Source of the DNA: Calvatia gigantea
Taxonomy: Eukaryota > Basidiomycota > Agaricomycetes > Agaricales > Lycoperdaceae
NCBI GenBank assembly: GCA_025093985.1
Contig: JACAAK010000003.1
Span: 2,728,001-2,792,000, forward strand
DNA length: 64,000 nucleotides
Reading direction: 5' to 3'
In this document: piece by piece, positions 10,119-20,459 of the stretch
How the letters are laid out: every line of letters begins with the position of its first letter
Numbering within the stretch: position 1 is the stretch's first letter
Notes under the pieces: model-generated
Database searches by the model: none
What the model was told of the DNA's origin: nothing
What the model saw: the letters and a program-made list of their open reading frames with translations, nothing else
Program-made: the position numbers and the translations under genes

Positions 10119-10918
10119 GGTGCTTCCCAGCTGTTTCCTTTTAGTCAGGCTGAGCAGCCCCGCTAGGACCTAAGACAAGAGACCTGGAGTATTCAATCCT
10201 TCAGACCTATGAGGTCGGAACTGTCTAACTAGATCAAAAGAAGGGATCTGAAACCGGGAAATACCATATTAGACAATTCATTGATTTTTACTTTACAGGC
10301 ATGAAATGTAGGATACAGGATGGCCAACCAAAGCTCAGGCCTCAGGCCTCAGGCGTCTACATGCATTCACATTTGGTTATGGGGTACCGGTGCTTCCTAG
10401 CGCCACTCACCATGCCTTGACCGGATTCTGGCTGGATTGAATGCAGCTCCGATTACCTTGTAAGTCGAGCTGCCGTAACACAGCCGCAATGTGAGAACCT
10501 AGCGCCGGAATTCGAGTCGTTGCTATGCAATTGTTTTGAGGAGGATGCAAATGTGGCCAGATGGTTCTAAGTCCAACTCGCACGGTCTAACAACGTCCAG
10601 CTGGAAATAGTGTAACCGGAAGATTGAATATTGATGCTGAGTCTTGGGGAAGGAGGTTGACATGTCTTCGTGATTGATGGGTTAAATAAGGAGCGCTCAT
10701 TGAACTCCCCTCCAATTCCCCTTTCATCTCGCCCACCTCTGGTCTCTACTCGTCCATATATCGCCGATAAAGTGCTGTCCCATCCACTCACATAACCACG
10801 GACTCGGCTCTTGGGTCAATCACTCTTTGAGAACAATTGTGTGCGCGACAGCTTGGTAACTTTCCTTAATTTCTCAGTCCGTTGCAGGCATTTTCCCGGA
10901 TACCTGGAATTTGGCAAT
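10119..10918. other. 800 bp intergenic region upstream of the second zinc-cluster gene
   Basis: No coding exon supported on either strand. It contains a triple CTCAGGC tandem (10334-10354) and pyrimidine-rich DNA near 10720-10770, closer to the downstream gene. It probably holds the terminator of the YjbQ gene and the promoter of the Zn2Cys6 gene. Confidence 0.5.
10334..10354 (+). repeat. CTCAGGC x3 perfect tandem repeat
   Basis: Three contiguous copies of the 7-mer CTCAGGC in intergenic DNA between the YjbQ gene and the second zinc-cluster gene. This could be a minisatellite seed or a clustered binding site; no function is shown. Confidence 0.6.
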
Positions 10919-13787
10919 ATGCCTAAAGCTGCTACGACTTCTGGACGTCCAGCGCTTCGACGGAACCAGGTAGGCGGTGCAACACGTCAGGCCCGAGTGA
11001 GCTTATTAACTTTTCATTGGTTTCGCAAAGGCCTGTCGGTCGTGTCGCAGACGGAAACTGGTGAGTATTCATTGGCTTTTTTGCCTTCTGGAGGGAGGGA
11101 AATGAAGAGGTTCAATAGAAATGTGATGCTGCACGACCGCACTGCGGAACATGTGTGAAGTGAGTTACTCATTGCCAGGTGTGATGACCCAGTGTTGAAT
11201 CGGAGGTTGCAGGCAGTGGCAGGCGTTGGTCAGCGTACCAGCGCCTATCGGTTACGCGTATGTTTTTGCACATATCCTGGGATCCGACCGTTCACGTATC
11301 CCGGGGGTTAGGCATCCGACGGAACCACAATGTTCCTACGACCCAGTGGAAGGCTTGACACTGGCGCCAGAAACAGATCCAGTTGACAAGATACGCCATT
11401 TGGAGGAGGAAGTCTGTGAGTCTTGTACGATACGTGCATGGCTCTGTTTGAGTTCATTACACAACAGCCCGACTGAAAAACCAGCTTTTCGAGAAGGAGC
11501 AAGCGCTGTCGCGGTCTATATCACCCAATCACCACCCGACGAATCTCACCGCGTCATCTCCCATCTCTCGAATCTCTGTGCCCCCATCGCTTACTCGTCC
11601 AACTTCCAGTGCTAGTGGGATTAGTCTCCCCCAGGCATCAATTACCATGATGAACCTGATAACACCGGACAGTCCGCAACAGGGGGTTCGTAGCGAAAGT
11701 AGGAGTCCTGAGCTGACAACCATTCCGAAACCTGGTTCGGATCCTTTTATGGACCTACTGTTCTCCGGCTGGAATCCGGACTTACCGGATCCCACAACTC
11801 TGAACCACTAGTGAGTGCGCATATTGGGCACTGGATCGTTTTGCTAAAGTCGCTCCAGTGTCGATGTCTTTTTCCGTTGTGATCCCTCTGGTTCGAGAGT
11901 ACTCCATCAACCATCGTTCCTAGCGTCAATGCGTCTATCACCCAGGGACCCGGGCTTCCCTCATTCTGCAATTCTACATGCAATTGTAAGAGTTTCCGGC
12001 CACGAGGATCATGTTTTTTATTCTGAGTTTACCCCAAAGTGCGCAGCTGCCTCACGTTGGTCACCTCAAAATGTTGTAACCATGCCTGACGGTACTCGGC
12101 GCGATCAGTTTGCTGAATTCCATGCGAGCAAAACACGGCAATATATTGATAAGACCATGGCCAGCGGAGAAGATATCTTCTCCGTTATGCAGGCATGCAT
12201 TCTCCTTTCGTGGTACTTTTACCAGGAAGGCCGTTGGGTGGAAGTCTGGATTTTTGCAGCTTTCCAGACCCGTGTCGCTATTCCGCTCCGTCTCAACTAT
12301 CCAGGGACATTCTCCACCCACGGCAACAACTCTCCGGGTGCTTATCTAGCGCCCCCCAAGGATCTTCGTGATTTGGAGTCAAGGCGACGTACCTGGTGGA
12401 TGACTATTATGTTTGATCGCATCGCCTCTGTTGGAGGTTGGATACACGCGGTTGATGAACGAGACCTGGGGACTGAGCTCCCTTTACGGACAGTGGATTT
12501 CGAGTCAGAGGTGGGCGGTCGTTTCATAACGCCTATCACAGGGTTTCTCAAGCATGCACCTAAACTTTCTAGGTTGCTGTTCCCAGCAATCCTCAAGATC
12601 TATCAACGCCAGACGTCTTCACGCGCCATCCACCGCAGTACACAGATTCGTTCCTCCTGCTGATCAAAGCAGTCATGCTATTTGGGAGGGTGACAGATTA
12701 TAATGTTCGAGGCAATTTACGCGCGCCGACAGCACCTAGCAAGAATCAGAACCCCTTTTTCCTCGAGGGGTTTGAAGCTCTTGACAACCTGGTCTGTCAC
12801 GAGTTTCTGGAAAATTTACCCCAGATGTATAAAAACAACACTGGGGTGACCGACGCGGCCGAGGGGAGTACTCTTGACACTGATCTATACATGGTTCACA
12901 TCATCCCACATGCGTGAGTTCCACACCCTCTTTTTGTTACATTATTGGCTGACTCGAAAGATGGCAGTGCTGCGATCACATTGCATAACCCCTATATCGA
13001 CTTTACGGATCCCAATAATGCATCCACTGCGAGATGCATCATGGCTGCTAGAGCTATTTTGAGCGCATACTATGCGCTGACTGCAACCTCACTTGACATT
13101 ACCAGGTTACATCCCTTCGTGACGGTGCGTTCTTCGATTTGTCAACAATTGTTTGATTTCAAGATCTCGTACTGACTGCGACGTTTCAGATCTGTTGGTA
13201 TCTAGCTGCAGTCGTGCAAGTCCAACTTTGCAAGTACTTCATTGAAATTAACGACACCGAGCGTGAATCAACTGTTTGGGGTGAAATTAATATGTTAAGG
13301 TATGTTGTTGAGTTTCATCAATTGTTCCATGCATTAAAACGTCGTTACAAGGTTTGCAATGATTGAATATGGCCAGCGTTCTCCTATTGGCGGTAGGTCC
13401 AAGCCGAGCCTTCTGACCAAAATTTCTGGGCTGATCGGTATTGCAGCACGTCAGGAACGACTACTTCAAGGCCTTATGAGGGAAATAGTTCGTTTGACAG
13501 GGCAGAAGCAACCTCTGCAAGTTGGGGTACCGTTGTATCCATTCTCACACCACTCTCTGTTCAAAAAGGGCGAAATGCCACAAGAATCTCCAAGTGAAAC
13601 TCCCGGCATGCAAGTTCCTTTGTCCGTGAGCCCTTCTTTCGACACATCGTCGGCGTCGAGTAATCACACGCCACTTTCCAACCCGAATGGAATTGCGGTC
13701 ATTTGGCCAACCGGAACACCCCCAAACCCTCAGTCGACTCTAGGTACCGAGTCGGACATGCGTTCGACTTCCAACTTCTCTCGATAA
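10919..13787 (+). CDS. Zn2Cys6 fungal transcription factor (second related copy)
   Basis: The ATG at 10919 gives MPKAATTSGRPALRRNQ, close to the start of the factor at 1210 (MPKAS...LKRNQ). After an intron the zinc cluster reads ACRSC-RRRKLKC-DAARPHC-GTC, CX2CX6CX6CX2C, with the last Cys supplied by EPQCSYDPVEG. A coiled-coil linker (DPVDKIRHLEEEV, then LKNQLFEKEQALS) and a Ser/Pro-rich stretch lead to the middle homology region, with an intact 244-codon block at 11929-12663 containing SRRRTWWMTIMFDRIASVGGW. The tail is low-complexity and ends at TAA 13785-13787. Introns fall at the same places as in the copy at 1210 (after RNQ and after KL), so the two are probably an old duplicate pair. Targets are unknown; both are nuclear regulators by family. 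Confidence 0.85.
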
Positions 13788-13915
13788 ATACCCTATCCAT
13801 TTTGTTTATACCTGATACAATTTGGGCAGCGGCCACCCGCTTCAAGCCTTGTAAATTCTCATGTATTCGTCAGCTTGAATGTAAAAACTGTATCTAGAGT
13901 CTTTTTACTTTGCTA

Positions 13916-14837
13916 TCACTCGCGTATATTTTGAGTACCCAGCTTTCGCTCTCTTTCTAATAACGCGTCAAATTGTGCTTGCTCAGCGGTGCGATCGCCT
14001 TCTTGTCCGTGGGTGTTTTGATTTGCGGGGGCGGCACCAGGTTGTTGAAGCCGGGATTTCTCATGTTTCTGGCGAAGAGCGTCCCAGGATGATGAGGTTG
14101 ATGTTGCAGCATTGGCTCGGATCCTGGTCCCATTTACTTAAGGGGCGCGCTGACTCGTCAGAGGTAGGGGGTTGTGGTGATTGTGGCGGACGCTCAGCTA
14201 CAGGTTCTGGTGGAAAAGTCACTAAAATGGAGGAATGAGTCCGAAACAGTTATAATGAGGGGAGGTTTTTAACACCTTGGGGTTCAACTGTGTTTCCATG
14301 CAATCCTTCCTCAATGTCATATTTCCGTGTAATGACTGGACCTGGTGGTGGCGGCAGTCCGCTTTGCTTTTCAATGTGTTCGATCGCTCTTGCAAACCCT
14401 CCAGGATTGTTCAGGGAGCGAACGAAACCAAAGTGTGATTTGAGTGTCAGGCCATTGCCGAGAGCAAGTGAACCGAAGTGTACTGCCAGCTGCGATACTC
14501 AGTGTGCGCATTTGAGACCAGGATGACCGCCGTAAAACATAGACAGCCGAGAGAGCTGCCGAAGACAGTAGCAACTATAATCCAAGTAAATACAAAGCCT
14601 CCAGTTTCTGTTATATGGGAGGATACCAACACCATAGTAACGATGAAAGCCGGGCAAGAATTTGGTGGCTGCCTCATAGTCATGACTGCTGATGTTGCCT
14701 GCTACTTGTTCGGGCCCAAGGAGAGATTCGACCTTTGCGCGAGTGTTGAAGGTGTGGGTCATCCAACGGACATTGTACTTCAGTAATGCTGTGGTTTGCA
14801 GATGAGGGGGTTGTTGTTCGGAGTCAGACTCGGCCAT
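13916..14837 (-). CDS. Conserved small membrane protein of unknown function
   Basis: The spliced minus-strand reading starts MAESDSEQQPPHLQ (ATG at 14835-14837) and continues AATKFLPGFHRYY and TGGFVFTWIIVATVFGSSLG (a predicted membrane helix). After an intron come HFGSLALGNGLTLKSHFGF and NNPGGFARAIEHIEKQSG, then a proline-rich tail. The C-terminus has SKWDQ and SSSWDALRQKHEKSR, a charged amphipathic segment, and ends ERERKLGTQNIRE at 13916. I do not recognise the family; length and make-up suit a small organelle or ER membrane protein. Between SKWDQ and IRANAATS the frame breaks by one extra base (C at 14123/14124 on the plus strand). The start is about 190 bp from the first RhoGEF exon seen, so they probably share a promoter. 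Confidence 0.6.
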
Positions 14838-15027
14838 TGGGTACGTTTCCCTTGGTGGAGGACATGGGCTTGACAGGGAGTGCACGTGACTTGATTCAAT
14901 GTTATAGAGTGGTAATTCTTCTCGATGGTCGCATTTTGCCGCTGCTTTCGTCAGGTCAAGCAACCGCTGTCGGTTACATACCCGCTTCTCTCTTTTACAA
15001 AACACGAATGAACAGGATTTTCAATAG

Positions 15028-18000
15028 ACCAACAACAGCCTCCTCCAGTCTCCTCTCCAACTCGGCAAGATGTCCTTCCTCCCTTTCCCCAAGAGCCGCA
15101 CGACTCCCTCAATGTTCCCCCTCCGCCTCCACCTAAGGTACCAATTTGACCATCTTGTTGTCGCGTTATACCACTTATCGTCGTCCAGTTCGATACGGCC
15201 CCGTCGTCGCTTGATGCAGGGTATGTGTAACGTTTACCACGTTGGTCACCATAATTCAGGTTCACTATTCCTAGATCTCCCCATGCCTTCGACTCCCGGC
15301 TTACCCACTCCTTTGAACTCAGAAACCCGGCCTAAGAAGTCGAACCCTCTCAACGACCTTATCGATACGGAAAAACAGTATGTTGACCAATTGACCGGTG
15401 TTATCCGAGTAGGCCAACTATCGTTATCCTTTGGGGCTTTATCCAATAACTTACTTTGGGACTTCAGAAAGTCGCCGCTGCTTGGTCTCGCACAAACTTG
15501 CCTCCTCCTGATTTGGATACGATGTTTCGTAGCATCGAAGGTGTCTACAAGGCCAATAGGATTCTCTATTCCGTGAGCCTTGGGTGCCAACTCGAGCCGC
15601 CCCCGCGCTGCAACGCTAAACTTGTTTTCTAGAGATTGAAGGAAATAGGTACCAACCCCTCGTCACCCAAGGCGCTCGGTGACCTGTTGATGCGCTGGGT
15701 ATGTCTCCATCCTTGGCAGTCTGATTGATTGATTTACGTCCATGGAATCAGATTGAGGATCTCAGGGCTCCTTACACCACTTATTGCACAAAGTACTGTG
15801 TTGGGTTTGATATATGGGAACCTGTGCAATCCAACCCCAAGCTGGCTGGTATCCTCGAGGCTTTCTCTGCTGCTTGTCCCCCGCCCACCACATCAGAGGG
15901 TCCGACCTGGACCTTGGATGCTCTTTTCCTATTGCCAAAGTTCCGCTTGAAGTATTACAAAAAACTCTATGGCCGGCTGCTCAAGACAACAGAACCTGGT
16001 CGAAGCGATTATCGCTTGCTTGTTGGAGCCTTGGACACGCTCGAGTTCCTCCTTGGAGTTGTAGAGTCCAGAAGCACAATCCAAGCTGGAGAGGTGTCAG
16101 AACTACCCCAGCCGCCGCCCATTGAAACAGAAGATACAATCGTCGATGCTAGACCCAGTGACCTCCCGCCTACCCTACCACCAATACAATCTACAGCCGA
16201 ACCCCAATGGACTTCCGAAAGCGATATCGGCTCTACACCAGGTGGAAGCATCTCTGGGGGGTGGGACTTCTCTTACACATCCGTAGAATGAAGTACTCAA
16301 TCAGTATATCCTAGTCCACGGTCTTCCCAGGAAACTACAGCCACTACCGCTAGCCGGGGGTCAACTTCCACTCTTTCTATGCCTGTATCTGAGCTTGAGA
16401 GACGCTTGAAGACTGACCGGACCCTGGATATATTTACCATGAAACCCAAGGCAAGTATCATCTTCATTTCTTCTTCAGTATCAGTGTTTATCTTTTGCGC
16501 AGGTCGTCAGCTTACATATGAACCCTCCGACGATTACTTTCACCAGGGAATTGAGATTTTCGGGAGATGTTGTCATTCGATTTGTGCCAAGAAATAGTAC
16601 TGAAGAGGTCATTCATCGTCAAGGGCACGTCTTCGTGCTCTCTGATTTATTTCTAATTTGCGAAAGAATGTCACCGGAGGAACAGGCGCAACCCGAAGCC
16701 CAAGGAGCCGATATGTGGTTATGTTATCCTCCTCTCGCTGGTAAAGTGCTTCGTGTGGCAGATATTGATGGCCGGGGTATGTCTATTTCTAAAAAAATTG
16801 ACCGAAGCTTTTCGTTACCTACCTTGCCTAGATAATGCTCTCCAAGTGGCAATCATGCGAAAAGAGTTCCTTACCCTGGAGGCATCTTCTGTTGGGGTCC
16901 GTAACACTATGAATAGACATTTCAGGGAGTGCATTGATTTCTCGTCTTCTCGTGGGTCTAGTCTCTCAATATTGCATTGGTTGAGTTTTGACCCGTGATT
17001 TATAGTCCCACCGCCTGCAAAGAGTCCCCCGCCCCCCGTACCGCCCATTAACCCTATGTTTGCCAATATGGGTGACCCCGTTTCACGAATGGGGTCACCC
17101 CAGAGTTTAGACTCCCAGGGGCTCCCAGGGCCGTCGTCAATGAGATCTCCCCCTCCTGAGGGCAACCTTGTCGAAAATATGAATCACATACGTATGGAGG
17201 ATCACTCACCCTTTGGTCGGCCGGCCGTAGGGTTGCCTGGACCCAACAATCTTCGCTCATCCCAGCCTTTGTCAAAGCCAAACAATCCACCTCCCTTTGG
17301 ACCTAATTTCGTCCCTCCTCCCACAAGGTCCACAAGCTTCCAGGCAGGCCCCTCCGCTGGACCCGGCTTTGGTCCACCCCGTGGCCCTCCACATAGTGTC
17401 GGGTCCTCCTCAAGGCCCTCATATGGCACCTCCTTCCTATCTCCCAGCTCCGCATATGGGTGGTCCACCGCACTCCCAAGGTCCTCCATATGTAGGCGGT
17501 CCGTCCCAGCCCCAAGGCCCTCCCCATATGCAAGGTCCCCCTCCCCCACAAGGCTCACCGCACGCACAAGGGCCACTATCACATAACATACATCCAGCTC
17601 ATATAAACACCGGAACGCCACCGGCCCAGCCTCCTAATCACCATGGTCCAGGGCCATCGCAAGGTGGGTCCTTCGCCAGCGCGCCGAGGGCTGGTCCCTT
17701 TGGACTGCCTCCTGGCCCTCACCCACCACGGCCACCTTCTGAACCTCAGATGTCACATACAGCTGTAAGGAAGACGCCATCTTCCCGCTCTCTCGGATCC
17801 CAATTTTCTCAGCCCGACCAACCATTGCCTGCCCCTCCTTTGCCTTCAATGCCTGGTGGATTCGGTCCTGCCATGTCTCGGAATAGCTCATTCACTACAC
17901 TACACGTTCCTCAACCTCGTCCCCTGTTGCCTTCCGCTAACGCTAGATCCGTTTCCATGGCAGATCCTACATTTGACGAACCTAGTCCTCCGGGGTCTCC

Positions 18001-18373
18001 TGTTGCCGAGGCTCCTCAGGCCACCGGACCCGTAACCACCACGATATCTGCTCAAATGAAGTGCAAGGCGTTCTTACAACAGCAACACGCACAGTGGAAG
18101 TCCTTGGGCTCAGGAAAGCTCAAACTATATCGTCATGATCCTATCAACGTCAAGCAACTCGTCGTGGAAGCTGATGATAAGAACAAAACCATCCTTGTTT
18201 CCACCATGGTTCTGACTGATGGTGTGGAACGCGTTGGGAAGACTGGCGTAGCCATTGAGCTCAGTGACAAAGGCTCCAGAACGGGTGTCATTTATATGAT
18301 TCAGCTCAGGAATGAGGCTTCTGCTAATGGATTGTTTGAGAGCCTTCTGGCAGGATCTGATCGCTCCCGCTAA
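15028..18373 (+). CDS. Dbl-homology (RhoGEF) / PH-domain protein with proline-rich tail
   Basis: A guanine-nucleotide exchange factor for Rho-type GTPases, acting in cell polarity and actin control. Order: a disordered QQPPPVSSPT...PPPPPK leader; a DH domain over five exons (NDLIDTEKQYVDQLTGVIR, FRSIEGVYKANRILYS, ALGDLLMRW, YTTYCTKYCVGFD, LDALFLLPKFRLKYYKKLYG); a PH domain (GHVFVLSDLFLICERM ... IMRKEFLTLEASS); a long PPQGPPHMQGPP-type low-complexity region; and a C-terminal module (KLKLYRHDPINVKQLVVEAD) ending at TAA 18371-18373. The true first exon is not found. Damage: an extra base in the CCCC run at 15279-15282, an in-frame TGA at 16289-16291 and an extra base near 17395. Either the assembly has errors or this copy is decaying. 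One intron (16451-16502) has a GC donor. Confidence 0.78.
16451..16502 (+). other. GC-AG intron in the RhoGEF gene
   Basis: FTMKPK (ending CCCAAG) joins VVSLHMNPP (GTCGTCAGC) across AAG|GCAAGT...GCGCAG, 52 bp. Apart from the C, the donor is a perfect match to the U1 consensus. Confidence 0.75.
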
Positions 18374-18514
18374 ACGCTTTCGGTTTTTGAAGAACTGGGT
18401 TACGCATCATAGTGTTTAATTGGTTTCAGTTTATTCTCATATATCCACCATGAATTTTTAGATTCACATTCATTTTAATGATACCATTGCTTTCCCAACA
18501 AAGTCGTTAGTACA

Positions 18515-20201
18515 TTAGGGTTTCGTCCACGCAAATTCGGCGGCCAAAGAAACGTGGTCGCTAGCACAGACACCTTTCAAAGGAAGACCTGGTCCAAAAT
18601 CCTCGGCTCGATGTGGAGCTAGAAGACCTGTAACATGACAGGTTTGATTTCGTGGAGGGATGAAGAATATGTAATCTAGGCGAGGTTTAGTTAGGCACTG
18701 TGGGTGGGTGGGGGAATAAACACCTAGAACGGATTTCCAGTAATGGGTATAGCTCGTATAAGCGGGCTCGTGAAACCCTGGCTGTGTGCGTTGCAACGGG
18801 CCTCGTTCACCAAAAAGCGCAACATTGGAATCTGGGATCTGTGATAAACCTTTATCATATGCGCTTTCTAACGGGTGTCCTTGGGCGAAGAGGGTAAGCA
18901 GTTCTTCATCGTCCAAAAGCCCGTCTGCTCCTGTTGCGGCACGCGCATTGGTGATTATTCGGTCAGGATCCGCGCCCTCTTCATCGTCCTTCGCGACGGC
19001 TTTTAGAGCTCCTACGATGGTGGGGTCGACGGTAACGTGCGTTACACGGGATAGGGAAAGACGGTCTACATGTTCATTGGTTAGAGGTTGGTTGGTCAGA
19101 AGAGAATAGGTCGTGTCGTTGGGAGGACAATTGAAATCTGACAGCACATTGAACGGCTGCGATAGCGGATTTCAAAGAATGTGCACACCTCCGGCAATGA
19201 AGCATGGCCAATTTTCTGCATCTTGAGTTTTCTGGAAGTCGAGGACTTCTCGAACTAAGATTCCTGCTTGTCTATGCTACGGCATCAGACCCACATTGAA
19301 GGTAGCGGAGTCACGAATTGTACTGACCGGCTGCGCTCGTAGGTATACCTGTGAATAGCTCGTCAATAACTCAGCGGGCATCAACGAAGGTGCTTACTTC
19401 GGGTGCCAAAATAGGTGTGTTGTAGCAACTATAATGCCATTGCTTGGATCGTCGCGGAAACGTAACGCGAGTATCAAACCAATATTTCTAGTTTTAAAAC
19501 TATGCCCACATCGAGCTCGCTCGTCCCCAACGTCTCTAACATGTTGTTCATCATAAAAAATGACGCGTTCATGAGATTGTTCGAGCACTTTTCTCTTGAA
19601 GGCAATCAAACATCCATGCTTCTTTCCTCTACCAGCAGCATACCTGTGCGAGTAGCCGGCTTGGTCGAGTATGGGAAGAATTTTTTCGAGGCGATCAACT
19701 TCCTAGACGACGCATATTAATGAATGGAGAAAACTGGTTACACAGATATTTACCTGGAGGCAGAGGACGGAGGCGTCTTGTGAGAGTAACTCTTCCCGTA
19801 GCATTTTCTCCCTCTGGTTTGCCTTGAGGCAGTCACTTTTAGGAAATAATTCTCGTCCTGGCTTGGCCATTAGATCTCGCACGGCTGTGCCGTGAAATCG
19901 ACTCACGGACTAAACACTGGGCTAAAAGCTGAGGTGGTGTTAGCGACAGTCAGAGAAAGAGTGGTCAATATATACTTACATTCCAAGTAAAGACTTTGAC
20001 GTTCAGATTGTCTTTGATCGTGTCCTCGGTTGGAACTGTGAGCCAAGGCCTCAGAACAATTGTATGTTGTGCAGAAGGCGCATTTGGAGCTTGTTCCTTG
20101 GCTTGTTTCTTCTTGGGCCGTTCCGCCTGCTTGGCTTGTGCTTTAAGAATTTCTGCTGGCGTCCGTTTATAGGGCTTCGGTGACGCATTCTGTGATGCCA
20201 T
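18515..20201 (-). CDS. RNA exonuclease of the CCR4/NGL (endonuclease-exonuclease-phosphatase) family
   Basis: A Mg2+-dependent 3'-5' RNA exonuclease; the closest named yeast relatives are the Ngl proteins (Ngl2 trims 5.8S rRNA). The basic N-terminus MASQNASPKPYKRTPAE leads to VKVFTWN, LLAQCLVRRELFP and ASVLCLQEVDRL (metal-binding Glu). Next are HGCLIAFKRK, NIGLILALRF, IIVATTHLFWHP, AGDFNCPPNDTTY (catalytic Asp/Asn) and KPRLDYIFF, with ASDHVSLAAEF (catalytic Asp-His) close to the stop at 18515-18517. An insert rich in Asp/Glu sits between the DFN and DYIFF motifs. All junctions I checked are in frame. The stop faces the RhoGEF stop 141 bp away; the start is divergent from the M16 gene. Confidence 0.85.
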
Positions 20202-20459
20202 TCACGATGATGATGGGAGCTCACTAGATAGTCTTGTCAGTACATGGCCCAAAAAAGTCGTGTGCGTGGACGATATTGCGTGCAATATTCGCCCAACAGG
20301 ATGTCGACTGATGCCGTACATGTGACTCTTGTGAGTGGTCCGAGGTCGCTTTATGACGCGCGGGAACTTTGGCTGCGTCGGACTGACTTCATTCATCACC
20401 GACCACGTCTACCATCCTAAGACCCACGTCCACCGTCTTCTCTCGGGGACTTTCGCTAT
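20202..20459. promoter_or_regulatory. Divergent promoter between the NGL exonuclease (-) and the M16 peptidase (+)
   Basis: The 258 bp between the two start codons hold no gene. The region has pyrimidine-rich stretches and CGTGGACGATATTGCG-like mixed sequence but no clear TATA box, which suits two housekeeping genes. Co-regulation is inferred from the layout only. Confidence 0.4.

Noticed and set aside
10440..10520. Possible tRNA-like TTCGAGTC segment
   Set aside because: No matching acceptor stem, D-loop or anticodon arm could be drawn around it.
14499..15005. 168-codon minus-strand frame starting at 15005
   Set aside because: Its first 56 codons lie in the divergent promoter, and after FHRYY it reads through an intron in the wrong frame. 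The real start is the internal ATG at 14837 and the real exon uses another frame (TGGFVFTW).
15070..15136. Alternative RhoGEF start MSFLPFPKSRTTPSM
   Set aside because: It gives an unbroken spliced frame into LPMPSTPG, but the other frame (QDVLPPFPQEPHDSLNVPPPPPK, FDTAPSSLDAG, FTIPRSP) has the expected disordered composition and continues naturally after removing one base.
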